DNA of 33,870 bases from Candidatus Terrybacteria bacterium RIFCSPHIGHO2_01_FULL_43_35. GTDB taxonomy: Bacteria; Patescibacteriota; Minisyncoccia; Terrybacterales; GWB1-40-14. The position numbers and the translations under genes were made by a program. The stretch spans positions 1-33,870 of the forward strand of contig MHSR01000008.1 of the NCBI GenBank assembly GCA_001822815.1. Reading direction: 5' to 3'. The notes beneath the pieces are model-generated. The model did not search any database, was not told where the DNA came from, and saw only the letters and a list, made by a program, of their open reading frames with translations. Shown piece after piece: positions 8,301 through 14,364 of the stretch. How positions within the stretch are numbered: the first letter of the stretch is position 1; each line of letters opens with the position of its first letter.

Positions 8301-8832
8301 TATTTCTTCTTCCGAAGTTTACTACTACAAAGTTTTCAGTATTGACTATGCCGGAAACATGTCTTCGCCCGCCGCTGTTTCGTTCGGCGTCTCCTCTACG
8401 CAGTCGCAGAGCCCACCCGAAGGTCAAGTTTCGCCGGAGTCAAGCGGTGTAGCGGACGGGGATTTAATAAGAGCTCTAAACACGGTTGAGGTTTATGTCA
8501 CTAAAAAAATCGGCGCCACGGTCATAGTAAGGCATATTGTTAACCCGCGCATCTTTGATGTTTACGGCCACTTTGGCGGTAGCGCGGCCTGGAATAAAAT
8601 TGTGCCTGTTGAGAGCTTGGGCAATGCTCGCATTTCAGCATGGGTGCGTGGTTCAGATGGCCGCGTATGGGAAGTTAACGGCGACGCCACCCGTCATTGG
8701 ATGAATATGACTTGGCAGCAATTTGCGTCTCGCGTTGCCGCGGGCGACTCGGCTCTTGCCACCAGTCTTATTTTTGAAGTTAACGATAATGAATTGGCGC
8801 TTTATGCGGTAAGTTCAGACGTGCGTCCATAA
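5368..8832 (+). CDS. Secreted delta-60-repeat beta-propeller surface protein
   Basis: The protein is 1154 aa. Residues 1-38 are a signal peptide (LYQLSVGIFLPEVAYA). Residues ~88-495 hold seven ~57-residue delta-60 repeats, each starting LDTxWDxDGI and ending LRYNSNG with LYVGG/IYAVG in the middle; seven blades suggest a closed beta-propeller. Residues ~495-735 are an acidic Gly/Asp/Thr-rich beta region that I cannot assign. Residues ~810-910 resemble the ZU5-like module also seen in the 20463 protein (both end HLTRFALV). A fibronectin type III domain follows at ~913-1005. The last ~120 residues (GDLIRALNTVEVY...WEVNGDATRHW) match the C-terminus of the 9606 protein. No LPXTG or membrane anchor follows, so the shared tail may hold it on the surface. 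Likely an adhesin or structural surface protein. Confidence 0.85.
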   Translation: MKKITIHSNKYTALSIAMLVLLYQLSVGIFLPEVAYASSPVFVNNGTADSGLITPGSTNVVGLNITLPPLDADTFLDSDGTAATVAGTLDSAWDTDGIQTFNSSGTYSDVPNAVAFDSVNNKLYVGGYQDTNGTGIDALILRYNANGSLDSTWDGDGKVIYNYSSGEFTDVKALAWDSANNKLYAAARLGTNVTDFAVFRFNSDGSLDTTWGSTGVVTYNSGSASNYDIPHAILLDAATGKVYVAGEYDGSTSNIDMLILRYNSNGTLDTTWDSDGIVTYNSGTSYDIAYALAFDSVDSDLYVGGRGPLEDATVLRYNSNGALDTGWDTDGIKVYDSGGGNYDQIYALVYDATNTDLYAAGGQQTNGYDGFVLRYNSNGALDTGWDTDGIQTYNSGGTQNDIFQAIQRDSVSGKIYAVGWQATNDADFVVNRYTSAGALDTTWDADGIQTYDAAGTPFDSDLAYAAVLDTTNRRFYVVGQQNTNGIDFGVLRYFTHNDGAPSAITNGDTLVAIGANTLCGDTDGTTAPTKIRTDANTDCATIDGSVVLGEDTTGTTFNLGASTSQVLFRDSVSVNGTWDSGEDIYFDADDSLLYNADTVDAITVRNLGSAVDATDIYIVKWWVDNGDGQFSSATDAIVDSLCPWDSANDWECGDNTSLSYAGSPGTTSRIYITYDLTGSSTATTGQTIQLQVAAFSDSGTAGAFNSGDTGIFFSNAGTANTGNHDGPTAVITNDSTRTIGSASSSSSPTQNGVPIVGGVPLEPLVTNTETETITDETGGSVTETAANDGSSATVSVEEGTTSGDAVFTVATYVASEVFTQNPLPSGLDIGGKAVYDITATVGGQSLDTFVKPLTLTFAYQENNLSAGVSENDLRLAVFGETESNWYVLEDAVVDVATNTVTYQSNHLTRFALVRPADSSPPAQPANVSVAAISNGVRISWQNPALDFHHARILRAASATETGSLLATNLIGTSYDDTSISSSEVYYYKVFSIDYAGNMSSPAAVSFGVSSTQSQSPPEGQVSPESSGVADGDLIRALNTVEVYVTKKIGATVIVRHIVNPRIFDVYGHFGGSAAWNKIVPVESLGNARISAWVRGSDGRVWEVNGDATRHWMNMTWQQFASRVAAGDSALATSLIFEVNDNELALYAVSSDVRP

Positions 8833-8850
8833 TTCACATTGCGGAAGTTG

Positions 8851-8923
8851 ACCCCGTTAGAGACCACGCCCGCGCTTGCGCGCCCAAAGGGCCTGCGGGG
8901 CGGGCTGTCTCTAACGGGGTTGA
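8851..8923. repeat. CCCCGTTAGA palindrome (copy 1), possible terminator
   Basis: ACCCCGTTAGAGAC (8851-8864) and GTCTCTAACGGGGT (8907-8920) are perfect inverted repeats around a GC-rich centre (CGCCCGC...GCGGGGCG). It can end transcription of the preceding gene, although no T-run follows. The end of the right arm supplies the first base of the next promoter's -35 box. Related CCCCGTT/AACGGGG palindromes occur at 26686 and 31418. Confidence 0.7.
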
Positions 8924-8947
8924 CAAAATTCATGGGCTTGCTATACT
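8920..8947 (+). promoter_or_regulatory. Strong sigma-70-type promoter
   Basis: TTGACA (8920-8925), a 16-bp spacer, and TATACT (8942-8947) preceded by TGC (extended -10). This is the best promoter match in the window, and no ORF of useful length follows, which is why I read the downstream segment as an RNA gene. Confidence 0.8.
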
Positions 8948-8953
8948 GTACTT

Positions 8954-9022
8954 AGAGTGAGTGTTCCCGTGAGGGGACCCTTCTAGGTAGGCGAAAGACC
9001 TTGGGGTTTTCCAAGGTTTTTT
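8954..9022 (+). ncRNA. Candidate ~70-nt small RNA
   Basis: A predicted start ~7 nt after the -10 leads into a hairpin GTTCCC-GTGA-GGGGAC (8963-8978, GNRA-type loop), a short linker, and an intrinsic terminator ACCTTGG-N6-CCAAGGT followed by six Ts (8998-9022). AGGT at 8985-8988 could pair with ACCT at 8998-9001, competing with the terminator stem, so conditional termination is possible. No start codon and reading frame of note lie inside. I could not match it to SRP RNA, 6S, tmRNA, RNase P or a common riboswitch. The promoter and terminator are seen directly; the gene call is inference. Confidence 0.6.
8998..9022 (+). terminator. Intrinsic terminator of the small RNA
   Basis: A 7-bp stem (ACCTTGG/CCAAGGT), a 6-nt loop and TTTTTT directly after the stem. 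Confidence 0.8.
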
Positions 9023-9124
9023 GCTATTTATACTTATGGTTTTCTTCTACTTTTCCTTTCCTATCTTGTTTCCTCCCTATCCATCTCGTCTCCTTCTCTT
9101 CTTGCTATCCCCCTATCTATCTTC
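9023..9124 (+). other. Pyrimidine-rich tract (possible untranslated RNA)
   Basis: From about 9040 to 9124 the + strand is overwhelmingly C and T, with only scattered A and G. It includes TTTCCTCCCT, which contains the anti-Shine-Dalgarno core CCTCC, and repeated TCTCCTTC/CTATC words. There is no ORF. It lies between two intrinsic terminators, so read-through of the first would give a longer RNA (~210 nt) with an unstructured C/U-rich body. Composition is seen directly; an RNA role is speculative. Confidence 0.5.
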
Positions 9125-9163
9125 TCTCAATTCCTAGTTTTTAACTAGGAATTGAGATTTTTT
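9125..9163 (+). terminator. Perfect 15-bp intrinsic terminator
   Basis: TCTCAATTCCTAGTT (9125-9139), loop TTT, and the exact complement (9143-9157) followed by six Ts. On the opposite strand no T-run follows, so it acts on + strand transcripts. Confidence 0.85.
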
Positions 9164-9257
9164 GTGAATATTTTTGTGTATAGTCGTCTATTGGTTTTTA
9201 TTAATCATTACTTTGCTATATTATAATTTGATGCTTTTCGCTTTGAGATTTTAGCTA

Positions 9258-9327
9258 TATAATGATTGTGCCGGAAGGGCAGGCACTCACTTAATACCTA
9301 GTATTGGAGTCAAACCCCCTTCCGGCA
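9258..9327 (+). promoter_or_regulatory. -10 box followed directly by an 11-bp hairpin
   Basis: TATAAT at 9258-9263 (poor -35) is followed at 9269 by TGCCGGAAGGG, whose perfect complement CCCTTCCGGCA lies at 9317-9327, leaving a 37-nt loop. Transcription would start at the base of the stem. No T-run follows. It may be a structured 5' leader, a small RNA, or simply another palindromic repeat. Confidence 0.4.
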
Positions 9328-9329
9328 TC

Positions 9330-9585
9330 GTTGGAATTTCCAAGCACCAAGAAACAAGATGCAAACAAAGTCCAAATGTCAAAATCCAAAGTTCAATTCA
9401 AGTTTAAAATCCCAAGTTCAAAATTTGGCATTGAAGTACTTGGATTTGAATTGATATTTGACCCATTCGATTCCGCTCAGGATCATCCCGAGTAGAGTCG
9501 AAGGATGAGCTTTGTCATTTGAGCTTTCGCTTATTGTAATTTGTCTGGTGATTGTAACTTGTATCTTGGTTATTAAAATTACACA
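9330..9585. repeat. Dispersed intergenic repeat (CCAAG/CAAA words plus TTCGA...CTCAGGAT palindrome)
   Basis: The left part is made of CCAAGCACCAAG, AAACAAGATG and GTCCAAATGTC words, and the right part carries loosely complementary TTTGTCATTTG, GTAATTTGTC and GTATCTTGG words. In the centre TTCGATTCCGCTCAGGAT (9466-9483) pairs imperfectly (14 of 18) with the complement of 9485-9502. From general knowledge, repeats with these words are scattered between genes in many CPR and other environmental genomes. The ORF listed at 9304-9495 is a by-product of this repeat. The remaining bases up to 9605 are A/T-rich and show no gene. Confidence 0.6.
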
Positions 9586-9605
9586 GGATAGGTTTTATAT
9601 ATAAT

Positions 9606-11669
9606 ATGTTGAAGTGGCCCAAGATAATTCTGTTATTGTCCCCACTGATTATTTGTGGGGTTGTTTTTTATGCCGACAATGCTCGCGCCACGGTTTTGGG
9701 TGAGGTTTACGGTCCGCCATCTGACCTAAGTCCCATTTTTACACCAACGCATGTTTATCCGGTGAGCTGGGCCGCGGCAGTAGGTGACACGGTTAATTTC
9801 AATGTTGACAAGTCTTTTGATTTTCTGGGCCGCGCGCAGCTCCAGGCCACACTTAAAATTACCAGCGCCAAAGCTTATTTATATGTTGAGGACGCATATT
9901 TTTCTTCCTTAAGCATTCAGGCCCAGAGTGATTTTTTAGCCGGTCTGCAAAATTTGGCTAATGAATTTGACAACAATATATATCCGAAAGAAACCGCGTT
10001 TTTTGGGCTTCCTTGGGAACCGGGCATAGATAACGATTCACATATTACCATTCTTGTTTCGCATCTGGCTGGAAATTTTGGCGGATATTTCCGCACCGAC
10101 GATGAATATCCGCGTAGTCAAGTTGCAACAAGCAACGAGCGCGAGATGGTTTTTATCAATGCCGTCAATATAACTAATGCGGCCAGCTCCAACTCGGTCA
10201 GAAATTTTCTAGCCCACGAATTCCAGCACTTAATTAGTTTTTATCAGAAGACTAAATTGTTAAATTCAGATGATGATGTTTGGCTCAACGAATTGCGTTC
10301 AGAATACGCGCCTACAGTTGCTGGCTTCAACGATGTTTGGTCCGGTTCATACCTGCAGTCTAGAGTCGGTTCTTTCTTAACCAATCCTTCAGACAGCCTT
10401 AATGAATGGAAGAATGCTACGGCTGATTACGCGGCTATAAATGTTTTTGCGCATTATTTAGCCGATCAATATGGCTCAAGTATTATTAGCAAATCTCTTC
10501 AGCGGCCGGAGCGGGGTATTGTCAGTATTGATGCCACCCTTGCAGATATGGGCTTGTCAGATAAGTTCGGCGATATTTTCTTGAATTGGGAAATAGCCAA
10601 TTATATAAATTCCCCCACAGCTGGGACGCGCTATACTTATAAGAATCCCAATTTAACTTTTAAACTTATCGCACCCTCCAATATTTATACCGTTGACGGT
10701 TCCTTGAATTTCAATGTCGTGGGCAGTATAAAGGACTGGGCCGGCAGGTGGGATAGGATAAATTCAAGTACTAAAAGTCTTAAAATAAGTTTCTCCCCTT
10801 CTGTATCCAGCTATATTTTTAAAGTCGCTTCAATAATTGTTAACAAGAACGAAACCTACGAGGTGCGCAATATGTCTTTATTCGGAAGCCAAGCAGAAGT
10901 TATTGTAAATGGCATGGGTACTACGGTTGATCATGTTATATTTGTGCCGGCAAGCGAAACCAAAACATCTGATTTTGGTAATAATGAACCAACGCGTAGC
11001 TTTAATTTGTCTATGGCTACAGTAGAGCCGGCAAATTTTTCTGTTAATTCCGTTTCGCCAAGTGTCGTTTATGCCGGTGGAGGAGCCATAATTTCTGTTT
11101 CTGGAAGCAATTTCGTCAGCGGCATGACCGTCAGTGTTAACGGAATATCGGTTGCCGCGACTTTAGTCAGCAGTTCAACTATTAACTTTGTCATGCCTCA
11201 AGTTGTGGTCGGAAATGTTTGTTTGTTGTTTGCTAGTCCAGGAAGCGCGTCTATACAAAATTGTTCTCTGTTGAGAGTAGTCAGCTACGCCGAAGGCTCT
11301 CTTATCCGCGCAAGGGGGGATTATAAAGTTTGGATAGTCAAGAGCGGTTGGCGAAGACATATCGTTAATTCTGAAATATTCAGTTTTTATCCGCATCTCG
11401 GATTTACCGACGTAATAGATGTGGACCAGTCGGAACTTGACGCCTTCAAATTAAGCGCGTGGGTCAGGGTGCCACTAACACAAGATTCTTTGACTTGGCG
11501 AGTTTATGAAGTGAACGATGATGCAACAAAACATTGGATAACCTGCGCCGACCCAAACAATTGCGCCGCAAACTGGCTTGCTCATGGTGGTAATCCAGAT
11601 GGCATTTATACCATAAATCAATCCGAGATGAATTATTATTCCGAAGGACCAAAAGTTTTTCTGCAGTAA
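9606..11669 (+). CDS. Secreted HEFQH (M30/hyicolysin-like) metallopeptidase with TIG domain
   Basis: The protein is 687 aa with a signal peptide at 1-29 (LLSPLIICGVVFYADNARA). The zinc site is complete for a gluzincin: AHEFQHLISF with H204, E205 and H208, and ~20 residues later WLNELRSEYAP, giving the third ligand E229. This spacing and the NExxSE motif resemble peptidase family M30 (hyicolysin). Residues ~477-560 form an IPT/TIG immunoglobulin-like domain (VNSVSPSVVYAGGGAIISVSG). The final ~125 residues (GSLIRARGDYKVW...YEVNDDATKHW) are homologous to the tail of the 5368 protein. TATAAT abuts the ATG at 9600-9605, so if it is a -10 the message would start at or inside the ATG. Predicted to act at the cell surface on proteins; the substrate is unknown. 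Confidence 0.85.
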   Translation: MLKWPKIILLLSPLIICGVVFYADNARATVLGEVYGPPSDLSPIFTPTHVYPVSWAAAVGDTVNFNVDKSFDFLGRAQLQATLKITSAKAYLYVEDAYFSSLSIQAQSDFLAGLQNLANEFDNNIYPKETAFFGLPWEPGIDNDSHITILVSHLAGNFGGYFRTDDEYPRSQVATSNEREMVFINAVNITNAASSNSVRNFLAHEFQHLISFYQKTKLLNSDDDVWLNELRSEYAPTVAGFNDVWSGSYLQSRVGSFLTNPSDSLNEWKNATADYAAINVFAHYLADQYGSSIISKSLQRPERGIVSIDATLADMGLSDKFGDIFLNWEIANYINSPTAGTRYTYKNPNLTFKLIAPSNIYTVDGSLNFNVVGSIKDWAGRWDRINSSTKSLKISFSPSVSSYIFKVASIIVNKNETYEVRNMSLFGSQAEVIVNGMGTTVDHVIFVPASETKTSDFGNNEPTRSFNLSMATVEPANFSVNSVSPSVVYAGGGAIISVSGSNFVSGMTVSVNGISVAATLVSSSTINFVMPQVVVGNVCLLFASPGSASIQNCSLLRVVSYAEGSLIRARGDYKVWIVKSGWRRHIVNSEIFSFYPHLGFTDVIDVDQSELDAFKLSAWVRVPLTQDSLTWRVYEVNDDATKHWITCADPNNCAANWLAHGGNPDGIYTINQSEMNYYSEGPKVFLQ

Positions 11670-11684
11670 GCAGAAAAACGAATT

Positions 11685-11785
11685 TTAAATTTATAATTTT
11701 AAGTCAATTCAGCAATTTTTAAATTTTAAAATTAAAATATTCATTTAAAACTAAAAATTTAAAATTGAAAATTAAGAATGAATAA
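11685..11785. repeat. A/T-rich intergenic repeat (AAATTTAAAATT words)
   Basis: Overlapping AATTTTAAATTT, TTTTAAAATTAAAAT and AAATTTAAAATTGAAAATT words form several weak inverted repeats between the peptidase and murB. Similar A/T words occur at 13640-13745 and 20251-20285. No good terminator or clear promoter can be separated from the background. Confidence 0.45.
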
Positions 11786-11793
11786 ATCCTTTT

Positions 11794-12720
11794 ATGCATT
11801 TATCAGACTTTAAAACTAATATTATCTTGGCTCCTTATACCTCTTTGGGTGTTGGCGGCCCCGCGGATTATTTTTATGAGGCCAAAAACGAAGAAGACCT
11901 GACCGCCGCATTAAAGTTGGTTAAGGAAGAGAATATTTCATATATCATGTTGGGCGGCGGCACCAATGTCATGGTTTCCGATAATGGTTTCCGTGGGCTT
12001 GTAATAGTTGCGCGTAATAATGATTTTTCTATAAATGGAGAAAATATTTTTGCTGGCGCCGGTTGCCCCTTGGGCGTTTTAGTTGCTTCATCGGCAAAAA
12101 ACGGTTTGGCTGGTTTAGAGTGGGCCGCTGGTTTGCCCGGCACCTTGGGCGGCGCGATTTATGGTAATGCCGGCACGTTTGGCAAAAGCATTAGTGATAT
12201 TATTTCTGAAGTCAAGATAATTGATACTGAGGGTAAGGAAAGAATTTTTAATCAGCAGGATTGTGAGTTTGGTTATCGGAAAAGTATTTTCCAAAATACG
12301 CCCGGCGTAGTTATTGTTTCGGCCAAATTAAAAATGCAACATGGCGACTCAACTTTGTTGAAAGGGGAATTGAAAAAAAATGCGCTTTGGCGCCTAGAGC
12401 ATCATCCGCCCTATAAATCTGCCGGCTGCATTTTTCGCAACAGTAACCCATCTCCAGATGCGCATTTGCCGTTGCTTGAAACAGATCAACCCAAACAATG
12501 GTTCGATAAGGTTCCTTCTGGTTGGCTAATAGATAAAGCCGGCCTCAAGGGCAGTACTAATGGCGGATTTATCATATCTGAGGTTCACGGCAACTTTTTC
12601 ATAAATAACGGTACCGGAACAGCCAAACAGCTAAATGAGCTTATCGAAAAAGCTAAAAAAGATGTTAATGAAAAATTTGGCGTGGCGCTTGAAGAAGAAG
12701 TGCGGAGGATAGGATTTTAA
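11794..12720 (+). CDS. murB: UDP-N-acetylenolpyruvoylglucosamine reductase
   Basis: The protein is 308 aa, a cytoplasmic FAD- and NADPH-dependent enzyme that reduces UDP-GlcNAc-enolpyruvate to UDP-MurNAc, the second committed step of peptidoglycan synthesis. FAD-binding motifs are in order: YTSLGVGGPADYF (~15-27), MLGGGTNVMVSD (~52-63), and GLEWAAGLPGTLGGAIYGNAG (~108-128). SAGCIFRNSNP (~205) holds the serine that acts as general acid, and the C-terminal LIDKAGLKGS and HGNFFINNGT complete the substrate domain. The FGYRKSIF loop is present. Other mur genes are not in view, so murB is detached from a dcw cluster here. The start follows an A/T repeat with no Shine-Dalgarno. Confidence 0.96.
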   Translation: MHLSDFKTNIILAPYTSLGVGGPADYFYEAKNEEDLTAALKLVKEENISYIMLGGGTNVMVSDNGFRGLVIVARNNDFSINGENIFAGAGCPLGVLVASSAKNGLAGLEWAAGLPGTLGGAIYGNAGTFGKSISDIISEVKIIDTEGKERIFNQQDCEFGYRKSIFQNTPGVVIVSAKLKMQHGDSTLLKGELKKNALWRLEHHPPYKSAGCIFRNSNPSPDAHLPLLETDQPKQWFDKVPSGWLIDKAGLKGSTNGGFIISEVHGNFFINNGTGTAKQLNELIEKAKKDVNEKFGVALEEEVRRIGF

Positions 12721-12759
12721 AAATATTAGGACAGCAAAAATATTTTTTGTCCAAAACAG

Positions 12760-12768
12760 TTATCCACA
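12760..12768 (+). other. Perfect DnaA-box 9-mer
   Basis: TTATCCACA matches the DnaA consensus exactly. It is single, with only one other copy in the window (20336-20344, - strand) and no cluster or dnaA/dnaN neighbour, so there is no support for an origin. Confidence 0.35.
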
Positions 12769-12827
12769 CTGGTAATATTGACAGTCATATGTAAAATGAG
12801 ATTAAAGAGATCTTTCAGTTTCTAAAT

Positions 12828-12855
12828 TTAAAAAGAGTTGGTCGGCTCTTTTTAA
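12828..12855 (+). terminator. Hairpin in the leader of the Lys/Ala micro-ORF (attenuator-like)
   Basis: TTAAAAAGAG (12828-12837) and CTCTTTTTAA (12846-12855) are perfect complements around an 8-nt loop, with the T-run inside the stem. It lies 41 nt before the micro-ORF at 12896 and could terminate murB transcription or attenuate the micro-ORF. Confidence 0.45.
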
Positions 12856-12895
12856 GGACCATTTTAAGTCCGTTTTTCTAGATAGCTATTTCAAT

Positions 12896-12982
12896 ATGGC
12901 AAAGAAAGCAAAGAAAGCAAAGAAAGCCGCAAAGAAATCAGCTAAGAAAGCTCACAAAAAGCCCGCAAAAAGGCGAAGGTAA
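12896..12982 (+). CDS. 28-aa Lys/Ala/Arg-rich micro-protein (histone H1 tail-like)
   Basis: An ATG-to-TAA frame too short for the ORF track encodes 28 residues, about half of them Lys, built from AKK/AKKA repeats and ending KPAKRRR. There are no acidic residues. Such sequences resemble the Lys/Ala tails of bacterial histone H1-like and HU-extension proteins, which bind nucleic acid by charge. No Shine-Dalgarno is obvious. It has its own setting: a hairpin upstream (12828-12855) and a good intrinsic terminator downstream (13060-13085), with nothing else between. That setting and the unbroken KKA periodicity favour a real gene; a chance frame in an A-rich stretch remains possible. A nucleoid or RNA/ribosome-associated role is inference. 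Confidence 0.6.
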   Translation: MAKKAKKAKKAAKKSAKKAHKKPAKRRR

Positions 12983-13059
12983 GCTTTCTTAAGGCTCTTC
13001 TTTGGGCTTGGGAACCCTTAAAAATAGTTTTTAAGGAAAAATTATAGGCTCTATTAGCG

Positions 13060-13085
13060 CCCCCGCATAAATATGTGGGGGTTTT
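13060..13085 (+). terminator. Intrinsic terminator after the micro-ORF
   Basis: CCCCCGCAT, loop AAAT, ATGTGGGGG (9 bp, one G-T pair), followed by TTTT. Confidence 0.8.
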
Positions 13086-13107
13086 GCTTATAATGCGTTA
13101 TAATAAT

Positions 13108-13192
13108 AAAGCGTAAAGTTAAAAGCGAAAAGCTAAAAAGAATTTCGTGCGTTAGCTTCTTTTACCTTTTTCACCTTACGTTTTAAACTTTT
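13108..13192. repeat. Palindromic intergenic repeat, AAAGCGTAAAG type (copy 2)
   Basis: The left arm begins AAAGCGTAAAG and continues with AAAAGCG/AAAAGCTAAAAAG words. The right arm TTCTTTTACCTTTTTCACC... carries the complements. Same 11-mer and layout as copy 1 at 2026-2101. It ends three bases before the hpf start codon. Confidence 0.65.
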
Positions 13193-13194
13193 AC

Positions 13195-13590
13195 ATGCGT
13201 ATTCTCATTAAAGCTACAAATTTTTCGCTCACGCCCACGCTAAAGAATTATATAGAAAGTAAGATTGGTGCGGATATTAATGATATTTTGACGTCTAGGT
13301 TTGTATCTTCTTCCACAGTTAAAGGCGGTCGCGACACGATAGAAGCCAGGGTTGAGATTGGTAAGACCACGCGTCATCACCGCAAAGGCGATGTTTTTCA
13401 CGCAAGAGTAAGTATATCCTTGCCAGGGAAGAAACGTTTATATGCCGAAGCGCAGGAATGGGATATGCACGTCGCGATAGACAAGGTTAAAGATGAACTT
13501 TTCGCCGAGATAAGCAAGTGGAAAGAAAAAAGACGCACCAATATTAAGAAAGGTGGGCGCATGTTTAAGCGTCGTTTAAAGAAAACTTAG
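13195..13590 (+). CDS. hpf: Ribosome hibernation-promoting factor (short HPF/RaiA family)
   Basis: The protein is 131 aa. The fold is the ~100-residue S30AE/HPF domain: MRILIKATNFSLTPTLKNYIESKIG at the N-terminus, VEIGKTTRHHRKGDVFHARVSI in the middle and AIDKVKDELFAEISKWKEKRR at the end. Family members sit in the mRNA/tRNA channel of the 30S subunit and silence idle ribosomes. No long C-terminal dimerisation domain is present, so this is a short form; instead there is a ~20-residue basic tail (KKGGRMFKRRLKKT) that could touch rRNA. The palindromic repeat just upstream could influence its translation. Confidence 0.92.
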   Translation: MRILIKATNFSLTPTLKNYIESKIGADINDILTSRFVSSSTVKGGRDTIEARVEIGKTTRHHRKGDVFHARVSISLPGKKRLYAEAQEWDMHVAIDKVKDELFAEISKWKEKRRTNIKKGGRMFKRRLKKT

Positions 13591-13621
13591 CCGCAAATTT
13601 TCTTGCACATTTTCTTATTTT

Positions 13622-13630
13622 TGTTAAAAT
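13622..13630 (+). promoter_or_regulatory. Candidate extended -10 promoter for the arginine decarboxylase gene
   Basis: TGTTAAAAT is a TGn-extended -10. Downstream lies a ~110-nt leader containing A/T inverted repeats (AAATTTCTAATT near 13657 against AATTAGAAATT near 13714). Confidence 0.4.
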
Positions 13631-13748
13631 ATATTAATCAGTGAAATAATTAATAAATTTCTAATTAAGCAAGATTACTAATTCCTGATTACGGTAACAG
13701 ATGTGTTTTTAGAAATTAGAAATTTGAAATTAGAAATTAAGTTTTAAT

Positions 13749-14333
13749 ATGGTTCCAAGCGGAGTTCCGGCGCGAGTTTTTTTTACCTCGGGCGTAGGTG
13801 TTCATAATGAAGAGCTAGCTGCTTTTGAGACGGCTTTGCGCGACTGCGGCATTGCTCAATTTAATCTTGTGCACGTTTCGTCAATTTTTCCTCCGGGTTG
13901 CAGAAGAATCGCAACTTCTCAAGGTTTGAAATATCTGTCTCCGGGCGAGATAGTATATTGCGTAATGGCTCGGAATGCTACCAACGAACCGGGCCGTCTT
14001 GTGTCCTCGGCCATAGGAGTTGCTTTGCCGGCAGGAGATAAGCAGTACGGTTACCTTTCTGAACATCATGCTTTCGGTCAGACCGATGAATCAGCCGGCG
14101 AGTATGCCGAAGATTTGGCCGCCTCCATGTTGGCTTCAACTTTAGGCATAAAGTTTGATCCGGACGAAGCCTGGGATGCGCGCCGTCAGGCTTTCCGCAT
14201 GTCTGGCAAAATAGTTCGTACATCGCACGTTGCCCAGTCGGCAAGAGGAGATAGAAGGGGACGCTGGACCTGTGTTGTTTCTGCGGCGGTGTTCGTCTTT
14301 CCGCATCACCTTATTCAGCAAACATTAGCGTAG
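13749..14333 (+). CDS. Pyruvoyl-dependent arginine decarboxylase
   Basis: The protein is 194 aa. It converts arginine to agmatine and CO2. The self-processing site is visible in [13 protein letters not shown]: cleavage between S44 and S45 would leave a beta chain and an alpha chain capped by the pyruvoyl cofactor. Other family marks are [17 protein letters not shown] near the N-terminus (substrate side), the ARNATNEPG loop, and [22 protein letters not shown], which carries a catalytic glutamate region. Length is within the family's usual range (~160-200). Agmatinase follows 31 nt later, so the two make a two-step arginine to putrescine route. Upstream there is an A/T palindrome and an extended -10. 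Archaeal and Chlamydia enzymes are the best-known members. Confidence 0.93.
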   Translation: MVPSGVPARVFFTSGVGVHNEELAAFETALRDCGIAQFNLVHVSSIFPPGCRRIATSQGLKYLSPGEIVYCVMARNATNEPGRLVSSAIGVALPAGDKQYGYLSEHHAFGQTDESAGEYAEDLAASMLASTLGIKFDPDEAWDARRQAFRMSGKIVRTSHVAQSARGDRRGRWTCVVSAAVFVFPHHLIQQTLA

Positions 14334-14364
14334 AAACGAAATTACATAAGTTGATATATTGGTT

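Noticed and set aside
8954-9022. Assignment of the small RNA to SRP RNA, 6S, tmRNA, RNase P or a known riboswitch
   Set aside because: Too short for most of these, and no hallmark sequences were seen (for example the SRP GGAA/domain IV loop). Left unassigned.
9304-9495. 63-aa ORF (MESNPLPASLEFPSTKK...)
   Set aside because: It reads through an intergenic repeat made of CCAAG/CAAA words and the TTCGA...CTCAGGAT palindrome; translations ending FDSAQDHPE are typical by-products of this repeat.
12760-12768. Replication origin
   Set aside because: A single DnaA box without a cluster, AT-rich unwinding repeats of the right kind, or dnaA/dnaN/rpmH neighbours.
12778-12806. TTGACA as a promoter for the Lys/Ala micro-ORF
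   Set aside because: The -35 hexamer is perfect but at 16-18 bp spacing only GATTAA/ATTAAA/TTAAAG is found, so I do not list it as a promoter.
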